Shown here piece by piece: positions 38,087 to 48,665 of a stretch of DNA of 64,000 bases. Every line of letters begins with the position of its first letter. The first letter of the stretch is position 1. The notes beneath the pieces are model-generated. The model was given only the letters and a program-made list of their open reading frames with translations. It was not told where the DNA came from and searched no databases. Made by a program: the position numbers and the translations under genes. Origin of the DNA: Planctomycetota bacterium (GTDB taxonomy: Bacteria > Planctomycetota > UBA1135 > UBA2386); NCBI GenBank assembly GCA_016713175.1, contig JADJPQ010000002.1, positions 620,001 through 684,000 of the forward strand. Direction: 5' to 3'.

Positions 38087-39634
38087 ATGCACACTCGACA
38101 CCTCGCTGCGTTCGTCTTCTCGACTACCCTGCTGTTCGCCCAACAACCCTATGGCGACCCGACCCCGGGCTCCGGCGGCTTCGCCCCGCGACTGGCGACC
38201 GCCGGCGCGTGGCTGGGCAACGCCAACCACGGTTACGACATCCTGTGCGCCAACGGCAACACGCTCGGCTTCCTGGCCTTCGCGACCGCGCGCCAGCAAC
38301 TGAACGTCGCCGGCTTCACGCTGCTGCTCGACCCGGCCACCCCGCTGGGCTCCGTGGTGTTCACCACCGGCGGCACCGGTCCCGGCCAGGGCACTGCCCG
38401 CGTGCCGCTGCCGCTGAACCTGCCGCCGAACCCGAGCTTCGTCGGTTGGCCGTTCTTCGCCCAGGCCATCGTCGTCGATGCCGGCGCGCCGGCGGGCCTC
38501 GCCGCCTCGCAGGGCGTTCGCGTCGAACTCGGCCTGCCGCCGCTGCTGTTCGTCGGCTGCTCGATCGCCAACAACGATCCGTTCCAGCTGATCGACCCGC
38601 TGACCAACCTGGTCGTCGACAGCGGTTCACCGACCGAAGTCGACAACACCACCGCGGCGGTGTTCGCCGACGGCGGCACCCGGTTGTTCGTCGCATCCAG
38701 CATCCGCGGCACCATCGGCATGGCGGACGTGCGGACGTTGCCGGCGACGTGGACCACGGTGTTCACCGGCGGCGGCAGTTGCTACGGCCTGGCCACCGAT
38801 CCGAGCCGCGGCTGGCTGTGGACGCTCACCAACCCCGGCACCGGCACGCGCGAACTGACGGCCATCGACATCCGCCAGGGCCCGACGTTCGGCCAGATCG
38901 CCGCCAACACCGTCGGCGTCGCGACCGGCAATTACGAACGTTGGGCGCTGTCGCCGAGCGGTCGGCGCGCCGCGATGCTGACGCTGCTGCCGAGCACGCT
39001 GACCGTGATCGACACCGCCGCCGGTTCGCCGACGTTCCTGCAGAACCTGCAGAGCGCGCTGCCGATCCCGCTCGACCAGGCTTCGCCCGTGTCGCTGGCG
39101 ACCCGCGTCGCGTGGCTGCCGGACGATCGCCATGCGCTGGTGCTGATCCAGCACGCCGGCACGATGCCGGGCGAGATCGCCGTGTTCGACAGCGTTGCGG
39201 GGGTCTGGGTCGACCACAACACCGCGGTGCCCGGCCAGCAGAACATCAGCCCGATGGCGTCGCCACCGGTGACGTTCGGCAGCGCCCCGACCAGCCTTGG
39301 CATCGCCAGCAACGGCACGTTCGCGATCGTCAGCGGTTTTGGCGGCTGCGGCTTCGTCGGCCGCCTCGATCTCGACCCGAAGACCCCGTCGTTCCATGCC
39401 TGGACGCCATGGACTCCGGCCGCATCGTTGCAGAACGCCTGGACCGCGGGCCTGTCCGCCGATGAAACCGAGGTCGGCATCGGCACCTGGCAGCGCAGCG
39501 GTTGCCCGACGATGGGTCAGCCCGAACTGCTGCGATTGGACGCGGTGGCGGGCACGGTGCTCGGCAGCGTGCCGATCCCGGCGAACTCCAACTCGGCGAC
39601 GCTGCAGAACCTGTACACCGTCGTCTACCGCTGA
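38087..39634 (+). CDS. Secreted propeller protein with an N-terminal copy of the shared secreted domain
   Basis: A protein of about 515 residues. ATG 38087 begins the signal peptide MHTRHLAAFVFSTTLLFAQQ; an upstream in-frame ATG at 38060 is possible. Residues about 25-165 look like the domain that other secreted proteins here carry at the C-terminus: NTLGFLAFA, FTLLLDPATPLGSVVF, PLPLNLPPNPSFVGWPFFAQ, GLAASQGVRVELGL. The rest reads as a YVTN/lactonase-like propeller: AAVFADGGTRLFVASS, ELTAIDIRQGP, YERWALSPSGRRAAML, VAWLPDDRHALVLIQ and LGIASNGTFAIVSG. No enzyme residues can be named. The gene stands alone between the sigma-factor operon and the AlaDH-like gene. Confidence 0.75.
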   Translation: MHTRHLAAFVFSTTLLFAQQPYGDPTPGSGGFAPRLATAGAWLGNANHGYDILCANGNTLGFLAFATARQQLNVAGFTLLLDPATPLGSVVFTTGGTGPGQGTARVPLPLNLPPNPSFVGWPFFAQAIVVDAGAPAGLAASQGVRVELGLPPLLFVGCSIANNDPFQLIDPLTNLVVDSGSPTEVDNTTAAVFADGGTRLFVASSIRGTIGMADVRTLPATWTTVFTGGGSCYGLATDPSRGWLWTLTNPGTGTRELTAIDIRQGPTFGQIAANTVGVATGNYERWALSPSGRRAAMLTLLPSTLTVIDTAAGSPTFLQNLQSALPIPLDQASPVSLATRVAWLPDDRHALVLIQHAGTMPGEIAVFDSVAGVWVDHNTAVPGQQNISPMASPPVTFGSAPTSLGIASNGTFAIVSGFGGCGFVGRLDLDPKTPSFHAWTPWTPAASLQNAWTAGLSADETEVGIGTWQRSGCPTMGQPELLRLDAVAGTVLGSVPIPANSNSATLQNLYTVVYR

Positions 39635-39813
39635 TCGGCCGACCGCAATACGACGTAGCCCGACCGCGACGCAGTGAAAGGTGCCATCGAAGGCATCCGG
39701 CGACTTCGAAGCGTCGTTGGCACTCGCGGCGCGACCATGACCCGCGAGGAGATCCGAACGGCAACCCAGCCCGCAGAAGACACGTAGCGCGGCCGGTCGT
39801 TCAGCGAAATCGT

Positions 39814-41211
39814 CTACCGCGAATCGGCTGACCGCGGCGCCCGCGTCAGCATCGCCGCGATGTGATCGCGATCGACCGCCGGGATCGACTCGGCGAGTTG
39901 CAGCCGGCCGTCGACCGGGAACACCGCCATGCCATTGCGCAGGTCCTGCAGCAGCGCCGGCAGCAGATCGGGCTCGGCCACGCGCAATGGATCGTCCCCG
40001 CGCGGATTGACCGCCATCGAACCGAGGAACGCGGTGGCCGCCGCGGCCCCACCCTCGCGGGCGCACAGGTACAGCAGCGCGGCGATGTACGGCACGATCG
40101 CATCGCCGTGCGCCAGCGACGCCTTGTGCGGGTAGGCGCGTGGCATGTTGGCGATCGCCTGATAGCGCCGCGGCAGCAATTCCCTGCCGAACCAGTCGAT
40201 CAGCTTGTCGCTGTGCCAATCGGCGTCGGCGCGCGGATCGAGGATCGCGCCGCGCTCGTCGATCGAGATGTCGACGACCGTGGCCGCATCGTGCAGCCCG
40301 CGCAGGTTCTCCAGCGTGACGATCCGCGGCGCGCGGCCCTTGGGCGCCGCCACCGCGAACACCACACCGACCGCGCCGGTCAGTTCGGTGCGCAGCGCCG
40401 CATCGTCGATGCCGCGGATGCCGACGACGCGTACGCGCGATTCACCGGTGAACTCCCGAGCCACCGCGTCGATGCGGGCCGGGTCCTCGCCGTTCTCGCA
40501 GATCGTCACCCGGGTGACGCCGGCGCCCTGCAGCAGCTTCTTGGCGCACGCCTTGCCGGCATAGCCGCCGCCGGCGACGACGACGGCGCCGCTGAGTTCG
40601 CGCGCAGCGAGGTGCTCGAGCACCCATTCCGCCGCGATCTCGCCGGCGAACACCGACATCCGGCCGCGGATCGGCATCCGGAACGCCGCGGCGGCGCCGA
40701 TGTTGGAACCATCGAACACCGTCACGTTGCCCTTCTTCAGCAAGCGCGCAAAACCGCTGTCCTCGTGGAAGTCGCCCGAATGCAGCGCGCCGATGCGCAG
40801 GAACGGTCCGGGCAGGTCGGCCTCGTAGGTCGATGGTTCTTTCAGCGCGTGGACGACGTCCGGCGGCCCATCGTGGAATGCAAGTTCTTCGGGCGTGACG
40901 ATCTCGGCACCGGCGTGCACGAAATCGGCGTCGGCGAAACCGGCGCGGGCACCCGCGTTCTCGACCACCAGCACGTTCAACCGGACTTCGAGCCGACCGA
41001 ACAGTTCGCGCAGCTCGGTGACGTGTCGCGGCGTGATGCCGACGCGACGTTCTTGCGTGCTGCCGCCGAGGCCACGCAGCGCCGACTTGCGGCCGATCTC
41101 GCGATCGCTCCCGATGACCAGATCGACGGCCCGGCGCCGCCAATGGCGACCGCTGGCCGGGCCAAGGCGATGCAGGATCGAGCGCAACAGACGCTGCAGG
41201 ACTTCGTTCAT
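39814..41211 (-). CDS. Alanine dehydrogenase / PNT-family NAD(P)-dependent dehydrogenase
   Basis: A 465-residue protein of the alanine dehydrogenase/transhydrogenase N-terminal family. Seen: STQERRVGITPRHVTELREL (N-terminal substrate Arg region), VVHALKEPSTYE (substrate Lys), IGALHSGDFHEDSG (catalytic His region), the Rossmann loop VVVAGGGYAGKACAKKLL, and ANMPRAYPHKASLAHGDAIV matching the N-M-P segment of alanine dehydrogenases. True alanine dehydrogenases are about 370 residues, so this form has extensions at both ends; lysine-ketoglutarate reductase-like or carboxyethyl-amino-acid activity is possible. Start ATG 41211; no partner genes. Confidence 0.8.
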   Translation of the reverse strand: MNEVLQRLLRSILHRLGPASGRHWRRRAVDLVIGSDREIGRKSALRGLGGSTQERRVGITPRHVTELRELFGRLEVRLNVLVVENAGARAGFADADFVHAGAEIVTPEELAFHDGPPDVVHALKEPSTYEADLPGPFLRIGALHSGDFHEDSGFARLLKKGNVTVFDGSNIGAAAAFRMPIRGRMSVFAGEIAAEWVLEHLAARELSGAVVVAGGGYAGKACAKKLLQGAGVTRVTICENGEDPARIDAVAREFTGESRVRVVGIRGIDDAALRTELTGAVGVVFAVAAPKGRAPRIVTLENLRGLHDAATVVDISIDERGAILDPRADADWHSDKLIDWFGRELLPRRYQAIANMPRAYPHKASLAHGDAIVPYIAALLYLCAREGGAAAATAFLGSMAVNPRGDDPLRVAEPDLLPALLQDLRNGMAVFPVDGRLQLAESIPAVDRDHIAAMLTRAPRSADSR

Positions 41212-41290
41212 GGTGGCAGTCCGCCCCCGGTGGGCGAATCGGACGAGCATAGGGTGCCGTCAGGCGAGGCGCCAACGACGGCGGACCGGA

Positions 41291-41446
41291 AGCCTCTGCC
41301 ATCTGTGGACACCCGAACGGCCGGCCGGCATCGTCCAGGCTCGCATGCCGTCGATCTCGCTGGGCTGGTGCACTTCACGCCTCCGGCAAGGAATCGATCG
41401 GCACCGCGACGACGTGGCGCTCGGGATGGTGTGCGCCAGCGGGGAC
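41291..41446 (+). pseudogene. Decayed duplicate of the leader and first codons of the ppiC-like gene
   Basis: The 316 bp between the AlaDH-like gene and the island contains a degenerate copy of 45439-45622. The segment GCCGGCATCGTCCA, a seven-base spacer, then ATGCCGTCGATC (41329-41359) matches the region around the real ppiC start at 45489. Further on CTTCACG, CGGCAAGGAA and CGCGACGACGT match codons for FTLAGKEAVVTRDDV. Small indels destroy the frame. It points the same way as the intact gene about 4.1 kb downstream, and island 2 lies between. The remainder of 41212-41527 shows nothing else I can identify. Confidence 0.65.
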
Positions 41447-41527
41447 GCGAGGACAGCCGGGCCGGTCCCAACCCACTCGTAGTTACCTGGCCGGCGCGCC
41501 GCCGCAGGTCATCGCACTGGCTTCACC

Positions 41528-42829
41528 TCACAAATGGTCGAACGCCCAGGCGACGGTGCAGCGGGACGGCGGAGTCATCGCCAGTGTGCCGTCTGGGGCG
41601 ATCATCGCCGCCTGGAACGCGTAGACGAAGGCCTCCGGGACGTTGCGTGGGCAGTAAAGGTTGTACCAGTACTCGCCGTAGACGTTGTCCAACGGTGCCA
41701 GCCCGATGCTCGACAGCGACGGCAGGTCGATCCACAGGTCACCGAAGCCCAATGGCGACGGCCCCAGGCTGGCGGCGCCGACACCCAGGAACGCGAAACC
41801 GTTGCGCGGGCCGAACACGCGGACCTGGTACGGATAGTCCTGAACCAGCGTCGCATGGCTGACGGTGTGCAGCGTCAGCGGCTGCGTCTGGTTCTGCCAG
41901 CAGACGCCGCGGTCGTCCTTGCGCACGACGGCACCCGGCTCGATCAACGCGCCGTTGACTTCGTTGAACCCGGGGAACCGGCCGCCGATGAACCAGGCCG
42001 CCGGGCCGATGTCGAGCGTGCCGCTGCGTACCCAGACTGCGTGTGACTCCCGGCCGATCGTCACGAAGTATCCACCCGGCAACCAGCCATCCGAACCCTC
42101 TACGTAGGAGTCCCAGACTTGCACGTGCGAGTTGCGGATCTCCATCGTCGGTGGCGGTGTGCCCGTCGCGTACGGCGGGCGTCCAAACCCGGCGACTTGG
42201 ATCGGCTGCACACCGTACATCGACGCCCACGACATCGTCACGTTGGAATCGACGATGGTCGTCGACTGGGCACCACTGTAGGACTCGATCCGATGCAGGG
42301 TCACGTCTGCACAACGATCGAAAGAGAATTGAAAGTTCTGCAGACCGAAGCCGTGGAGCCAGACGTTCTCGACTACGATGCGTCCAGCACAATCAGTAGC
42401 GCGGATTCCGGCAGGCAAGACCCATGGAGCCTGCGTGAGCAACGTCGGCGGATCAACCGACAGATTGCTCAGTGTCAACGTCTGTCCCGCAGGGACCCCG
42501 CTGATGTCGAACAGCCCGCGGAAACTGACCCCGAGCGCCGACGCCGGTACCGTCGGGCGTGCAAAGCCTGACCAACATCCAACGATGTGCAGAGGCTTGT
42601 CGATGCGCGCTGCGGTGTAGTCCACCGCGATTCCGCCCGCTGCCGCCACGATCTGAATGGTGTCTCCGGGCGCGGCAGCTGCCACAGCCAGAGGCAGATC
42701 CGTGAAGTCCGCCGGATAGCCCGGGCTGCCGCTGACAACCCACGTCCTCTGAGCGACCACGCGACCGGTGTCAATTACGACCATGCCCAGGGCGACTAGG
42801 AGAAGTCTCAAGTACTCGTAGGAATTCAT
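41528..42829 (-). CDS. Secreted parallel beta-helix (pectate-lyase-like) protein
   Basis: A 433-residue protein starting MNSYEYLRLLLVALGMVV, a signal peptide. The body looks like a right-handed beta-helix: FTDLPLAVAAAAPGDTIQIV (a standard opening of such proteins), then rungs LTLSNLSVDP, AGRIVVENVWLHGFG, ADVTLHRIES, TIVDSNVTMSW and MEIRNSHVQVWDS. The last 100 residues (NGFAFLGVGAASLG, PLGFGDLWIDLPSLSSIGLA, AFVYAFQAAMIAPDG) are a divergent form of the shared C-terminal domain. No catalytic triad is clear. It is the last gene of the island-2 operon, 3 bp after the propeller gene. GC is visibly lower than in the flanks. Confidence 0.75.
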   Translation of the reverse strand: MNSYEYLRLLLVALGMVVIDTGRVVAQRTWVVSGSPGYPADFTDLPLAVAAAAPGDTIQIVAAAGGIAVDYTAARIDKPLHIVGCWSGFARPTVPASALGVSFRGLFDISGVPAGQTLTLSNLSVDPPTLLTQAPWVLPAGIRATDCAGRIVVENVWLHGFGLQNFQFSFDRCADVTLHRIESYSGAQSTTIVDSNVTMSWASMYGVQPIQVAGFGRPPYATGTPPPTMEIRNSHVQVWDSYVEGSDGWLPGGYFVTIGRESHAVWVRSGTLDIGPAAWFIGGRFPGFNEVNGALIEPGAVVRKDDRGVCWQNQTQPLTLHTVSHATLVQDYPYQVRVFGPRNGFAFLGVGAASLGPSPLGFGDLWIDLPSLSSIGLAPLDNVYGEYWYNLYCPRNVPEAFVYAFQAAMIAPDGTLAMTPPSRCTVAWAFDHL

Positions 42830-42832
42830 GAC

Positions 42833-43500
42833 TTACTCGACTGGCGTAACAAAGCGCCAAAGACCACGAGACCCGCCAAGATACAGTTCCTTCGCGCCAT
42901 CCCCATCCGTGTCCTCCACGAGCACTGCGTTGTAGCAGCCCGCGGCGCCAACGACGTGGGTTCGAAAGATCAATGATCCCGACCCGAGGCCAGGATCCAG
43001 GATCAGGACATCGCCTGACAGAGTCGTGACGACGAGTTCGTCACCCGCGTGGACTGAGCTTGGCAGCAGATCGGCCACTGCAAGCCCGGTCACCACGTAT
43101 CCTGAGCCGAACGAGCTACCGGGTTGTAGCGCGACGGTGGTGGTGCCGCTGAACCCGCCCGAGGGTGACCACGTGCAGGTGTGCACTTGCCCGCACATCA
43201 CCTCGCTGTCCGCCAAGCTGCCGGTCGAGTAGTTCGCCGGCCTGGGCGCATGCCCGTATGCAGTGCCGAACCAGACGCGCACGACCTGAGCACCACCGGT
43301 ACCCTCCACCTGTGCCGCCAGTGCGCATCCGCCATGGCCCAGGTCGTTCGGCAGGCTCGCCATCGATCCAATCCCGTGCGGCGCAGCCTCGCTGGTACGG
43401 AAAGTCCCTGGTGTAATCACGCGCACTTTGCCACCCGGACAGCCAAGAACAACTACCGTGCCAGTGTCCAATTCGAGGACGCGCACGGCCTGCATGTCCA

Positions 43501-43504
<4 letters not shown>
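42833..43504 (-). CDS. FG-GAP/VCBS-like propeller fragment overlapping the hydrolase gene
   Basis: A 223-residue product beginning MMDMQAVRVLELDTGTVVV, with blade-like repeats VLGCPGGKVRVITPG, GDELVVTTLSGDVLILD and VLVEDTDGDGAKELYLGGSR, as in FG-GAP/VCBS propellers. It has no signal peptide although its relatives are extracellular. Its first ATG overlaps the hydrolase stop (ATGA at 43501-43504). Either it is translated by reinitiation, or the two frames once formed a single secreted hydrolase-propeller protein now split by a frameshift. The longer open frame upstream to 43837 is only a shadow of the hydrolase gene. Confidence 0.6.
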
Positions 43505-44956
<1,452 letters not shown>

Positions 44957-45488
44957 CGAACCACCTCTCATGGGAATCCGACTGACACCGAGACTACTGG
45001 GACGCAAGAGTCACGTCAAGGAGCCACGATACGCACACGGACTACACGCCTGGCAGAAAAGCCCGAGCCGTAGATCAACCCGGGTACAGCGAAGCCAGAG
45101 ACGTCATTCCAGAAATGCCGCGCAATCTGCTGCCGCTCCGCCTGGCACGCACGGGCGTCGACCAATTCACGGTGGACGAGCCTCGGATCGCCACGTTCGC
45201 TGATGGCACGCAATGAAGTGTGGATGCTCAAACCAACCGCATTCCACGGTCCAGCGTCGCTACTCCTCCGGCTTCGACCAGGTCGACGGTGACCCGTCCG
45301 GATCGAGCACTTTGGGCACGACCCACGCCACCGAACCGACACCACGCGCGATCGACCGGATCTGCGTCGATCCAAGACGACGATCAGCCGCGAACTCGGC
45401 CAGGTCCACACGACGACTCGAAGATCGACATCGAAGCCGCTGCGGTGGATGGACACAGGAACCCCGGGCCGGCATCGTCCAAGCCCAC
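44957..45488. other. 532-bp region without a clear gene
   Basis: Lies between the divergent hydrolase and ppiC-like genes. The first 20 bp hold the hydrolase ribosome-binding site (44962-44969). On the minus strand a stretch near 45280-45430 reads ARGVGSVAWVVPKVLDPDGS and PSTWSKPEE before a stop, and another near 45060-45200 reads RHFWNDVSGFAVPG. These look like scraps of old coding sequence but match nothing I can name. The last 50 bp are the leader of the ppiC-like gene, duplicated at 41291. Confidence 0.5.
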
Positions 45489-46850
45489 ATGCCGTCGATC
45501 CCGCTGTTGCTCTCCCTGTGCGTCTCCGCCGCGCCGCAGGACCCGGCCGAAGTGCTGGCGCGCTTCACGCTGGCCGGCAAGGAAGCCGTCGTCACCCGCG
45601 ACGACGTCGCGCTCGAACTGGCATTCCATCAGCGACGACGCGAGGACGGTCGGGCCGGGTGCGAACACCTGGTCGACACCTGGCTGGTCCGCACCGAGGC
45701 GGCCAAGGCCGGCGTGCAACCGTCGCGTGACGAAGTGCAGGCGTTCTGGCAACAGCTGCAGCAGCAGATCAAGGCCCAGGGCCAGGACCCGATGCAGATG
45801 CCGATCGTCAAGAACTCCGGGGAAGACGCCCTGTTGGCCGACCTGACGGTGACGCTGGCGCACGAACGGCTGGTCCGCAAGGAACTCGAGCTGGGCAAGA
45901 ACGAACGGGTGACGCCCGAGATGCTCGGGCTATGGCTGCAGGATGAACGGCTGCAACACACGATCGTCACTGATCCGGACAAGCTGCCGGTCGGCGTCGC
46001 CGTCAGGATCGACCAGACCGACATCGCGATCGCCGAACTCGGCACCTTGCTGCTGCGCCGGAGCCAGCCGGAGGACCTCGACCAGATGATCCAGCAGGTT
46101 GCATGGCTGCGTTCGCTGCACGCGCTGGCCGCCGAGCACAAGGTCACGATCGACGCCGCCGAGGTCGATCTCGAACTGCGCGCCCGCGCCGAGGCCGCGC
46201 GCCACGATCCACGGCTCGGCGGCATCCCGTTCGAGCAGATGCTGCAGGCGCAGGGGCTGACACCGCAGGCGCTCAAGCAGTCGCGGGTGTTCGTGGCGCA
46301 GACCCTGCTGAAGAAGGTCGCGGCGGTACTGCATCCGCGCAGCGAACTGCTGGCCGCACTCGCCGCCGACCGCAACGGCGTGCTGGAACGCGCCGGCGCG
46401 CGCCGACGCCTGGCGGTCGTCTACGCCCGCGCCACCGACACGCCCAACGAACTGATCCCGCGCACGTTCGCCGACGCGGTGGCGTTCCTGACCAAGGCCA
46501 AGGAACGGCTCGCCCGGGAGACCTTCGCCAACGTCGCCCGGATCGAGAGCGAAGATCCGGGCAGCAAGGCGCGCGGCGGCGACCTCGGCTGGTTCCACGC
46601 CACCAGCAAGATGCTGCCGGCGCCGGTGCTGGCCGCGGCGTTCGCGTTGCCGCGCGACGGCGTCAGCGAACCGATCCAGGCCGAGGATGGCTGCTACCTG
46701 ATCAAGGTCACCGACGTCGAGCCGGAGCCAAGCGACGAACAGATCGTCGAACGGCTGCGCGAACAGCATGTCGACGCGCTGATGAAGCAGTTGCTGGTCG
46801 ACGCCGACCTGCGGCGCGCCGACGGCAAGCCGTTCGAGGTCCGCCGATGA
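45489..46850 (+). CDS. Exported parvulin-type peptidyl-prolyl isomerase (PpiC/SurA-like)
   Basis: A 453-residue protein starting MPSIPLLLSLCVSAAPQ, a short signal peptide. A helical N-terminal part (about 20-300) resembles the chaperone region of SurA/PrsA proteins and includes two paired segments starting ARFTLAGKEAVVTRDDVALE. The parvulin domain is near residues 315-430: FLTKAKERLARETFANVARI, ARGGDLGWFHATSKMLPAPV, then AFALPRDGVSEPIQAEDGCY and LIKVTDVEP. Such proteins help secreted or outer-membrane proteins fold. The stop overlaps the cupin gene start by 4 bp. A decayed copy of its 5' end lies at 41291. Confidence 0.87.
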   Translation: MPSIPLLLSLCVSAAPQDPAEVLARFTLAGKEAVVTRDDVALELAFHQRRREDGRAGCEHLVDTWLVRTEAAKAGVQPSRDEVQAFWQQLQQQIKAQGQDPMQMPIVKNSGEDALLADLTVTLAHERLVRKELELGKNERVTPEMLGLWLQDERLQHTIVTDPDKLPVGVAVRIDQTDIAIAELGTLLLRRSQPEDLDQMIQQVAWLRSLHALAAEHKVTIDAAEVDLELRARAEAARHDPRLGGIPFEQMLQAQGLTPQALKQSRVFVAQTLLKKVAAVLHPRSELLAALAADRNGVLERAGARRRLAVVYARATDTPNELIPRTFADAVAFLTKAKERLARETFANVARIESEDPGSKARGGDLGWFHATSKMLPAPVLAAAFALPRDGVSEPIQAEDGCYLIKVTDVEPEPSDEQIVERLREQHVDALMKQLLVDADLRRADGKPFEVRR

Positions 46851-47623
46851 ACGACGCCTTGCGGGCCGTTCCCGCGACGGGACTGACGTCGTTCCCAGGC
46901 TCTGCCTGGTTCACGCGCCTGCAGACCTGCACCGTGGCGGACCGCCTGGAGCTGACCACCGGCGACGAGGAGACCTGCGCCCTGATCCTGGCCGGCACCT
47001 TCGACTTGCAGGGCGGCGGCACCATGTGGCAGAGCCGCGGCGCCCGCACGACGCCGCTGGTCGGCCGGCCGATGGCGGTGTTCCTGCCGCCGCGGACGCC
47101 GTTCGTCGCCGCCGGCACCGGCGAGATCCTGTTCGTCGGCGCGCGGCAACCGGCCGCACCGGAGCCAGACCTCGGGCGTGCCGCGCTGAGCCGCAAGCCG
47201 CTGCTGCCGCTGGCGGGTTCGGGCAAGGCGTTCGATCCCGGTTCAGGCGAATGGAAGCCGGCCGAGACGTTCCCGACGGCCCCGGAATCGCTGCCGCCCC
47301 GACGGATGCAACGCGATGTCGTCGATGGCATCGCGGTCGAACGGGTGTTCGGCGTCGACTACAAGGCGGCGACGCTGTCGGTCGACGAAGCGGTGCTGCC
47401 GGCCGGCGCCACGCTGCGGCTGCAGGCGATTCCCGGGCTGCCGCGCGCGCTGGAAGTGCTGCTGTACCTCCGCGGTGCGGGCATGAGCGTCACGGCCGGA
47501 GACCGGACCTGGTCGGGCGACGGCGACCGCGCGCTGTGCGTCCCCTGGTCGGCCACCGCCCGCGTGTCGGTCCAGGCCGGCGGCGAGCCCGGCTATCTGG
47601 TCGTGGCGTTCGCCGGCAAGTAG
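46847..47623 (+). CDS. IolB/KduI-like cupin protein
   Basis: A 258-residue two-cupin protein. The N-terminal half follows IolB (5-deoxyglucuronate isomerase): FPGSAWFTRLQTCTVADRLE, LTTGDEETCALILAGTFDLQ, MAVFLPPRTPFVAAGTGEIL. The C-terminal half has a second cupin (EVLLYLRGAGMSVTAGD; ALCVPWSATARVSVQAG). IolB acts in inositol breakdown, but no other iol gene is here, several metal-ligand positions are not obvious, and the pairing is with a parvulin gene, so the role is uncertain. ATG 46847 overlaps the upstream stop (ATGA). The longer frame upstream is a shadow of the parvulin gene. Confidence 0.7.
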   Translation: MNDALRAVPATGLTSFPGSAWFTRLQTCTVADRLELTTGDEETCALILAGTFDLQGGGTMWQSRGARTTPLVGRPMAVFLPPRTPFVAAGTGEILFVGARQPAAPEPDLGRAALSRKPLLPLAGSGKAFDPGSGEWKPAETFPTAPESLPPRRMQRDVVDGIAVERVFGVDYKAATLSVDEAVLPAGATLRLQAIPGLPRALEVLLYLRGAGMSVTAGDRTWSGDGDRALCVPWSATARVSVQAGGEPGYLVVAFAGK

Positions 47624-47677
47624 CGCCGCGCGGCCGTTCCAAAGCGCACCCCGAGTCGCTAGCATCCTCGCCCCGAT

Positions 47678-48226
47678 ATGCAAGTCGCCGCCCTCGATCT
47701 CCGCCCTGGTTACCTCGTCTCCTACGAAGGCCGGATGTGCACCGTGATGTGGTGGAACATCCTGCGCAACGACCGCCGCCTGTTCGTCCAGATGAAGATC
47801 AAGGACGTGCAGTCGGGTCGCGTGACCGAACTGAAGGAGCACGGCGACACCAAGTACGACGTGCTCGACAAGGAAGAAGTCGACCTGACGCACTCGTATC
47901 GCGACGGCCAGGAGGAGGTCTTCTATCGCGAAAGCGGCGACGAAGTCCGCTGCCCGATCGCCGCGGCCGAGGACGCGCTGCAGTGGCCGTCGGATGCCTA
48001 CCGCGGCTTTTTCGTCAATGACGCGCTGGTGGCGGTGTTCCCGCCCAAGCACTCGGTGCTGACGATCACCGAGACGTCACCGCCGATCCGCGGCGCCGGC
48101 ACCGGCCAGAAGGAAGCGGTGCTGGAGAACGGCATGAAGGTCAAGGTCGGCATGCTGTGCGATGTCGGCGACAAGGTCCGCATCGACACCGAGACCGGCG
48201 AATTCAAGGAACGGATCGCCAAGTAG
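47678..48226 (+). CDS. efp: Elongation factor P-like protein with atypical loop
   Basis: A 182-residue, three-domain EF-P: N-terminal KOW-like domain (LRPGYLVSYEGRMCTVMWWN), OB domain (VFYRESGDEVRCPI), and C-terminal OB domain ending DVGDKVRIDTETGEFKERIA. EF-P binds the ribosome and relieves stalling at proline runs. Normal EF-P has P-G-K-G or P-G-R-G at the tip of domain I, with the Lys or Arg modified. Here the loop reads N-I-L-R-N-D-R-R-L-F, about one residue shorter and without P-G-x-G; an Arg lies near the tip. It may be an unmodified or differently modified paralogue (YeiP/EfpL-like possibility). Confidence 0.88.
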   Translation: MQVAALDLRPGYLVSYEGRMCTVMWWNILRNDRRLFVQMKIKDVQSGRVTELKEHGDTKYDVLDKEEVDLTHSYRDGQEEVFYRESGDEVRCPIAAAEDALQWPSDAYRGFFVNDALVAVFPPKHSVLTITETSPPIRGAGTGQKEAVLENGMKVKVGMLCDVGDKVRIDTETGEFKERIAK

Positions 48227-48288
48227 CGGTCCGGCTGGCGGCGCGGCCGACGCGAGCCAGCTCAACTGCCCTCAGCCCAAAGGTGCCC

Positions 48289-48513
48289 TCAGCCCAAAGG
48301 TGACGGCGGCGTCTGCTGTTCCTCGTCCGGGACGAGCTCGATCAACCCGCGTTTGAGTTCTTCGCTGGCGATCTTGATGAAGTTGCGCTCGCGCGTCTCG
48401 AACAGCGGCTTCTGGCCACGCACCAGTTCGCGGACGCGCTTCTGCAGCAGCGCGGTGACGCGGAACGAACCACCGACCTGCCTGACCAGTTCTTGCGGAA
48501 GGCTCTGCTCCAT
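48289..48513 (-). CDS. rpoZ: RNA polymerase omega subunit
   Basis: A 74-residue protein matching RpoZ: QVGGSFRVTALLQKRVRELV followed by RGQKPLF and FIKIASEELKRGLIEL. These correspond to the conserved helix that clamps beta-prime and to the I-A-x-E-E-x-x-x-G-x-I segment. Omega helps assemble and stabilise RNA polymerase. Low-information C-terminus (DEEQQTPPSPLG). ATG 48513. It faces efp and has no operon partner downstream. Confidence 0.78.
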   Translation of the reverse strand: MEQSLPQELVRQVGGSFRVTALLQKRVRELVRGQKPLFETRERNFIKIASEELKRGLIELVPDEEQQTPPSPLG

Positions 48514-48665
48514 GCGTGCTCCGGGCTCCTAGCGGTTGGAAAGGGCGGAACACTGTAGCAACGGCAGGCGCGACGACAAGCCTCCAACGGCAGTTCGGCG
48601 GTTCGCAGTTCGGCACCACCGCCCGGGGTGGAGCATTCGCCGGCGCGTCCCCCCGGCTGACGGAC

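Noticed and set aside
45016..45456. 146-codon minus-strand frame in the gap before the ppiC-like gene
   Set aside because: Arg-rich, no start signal and no recognisable family; at most contains scraps of decayed coding sequence.
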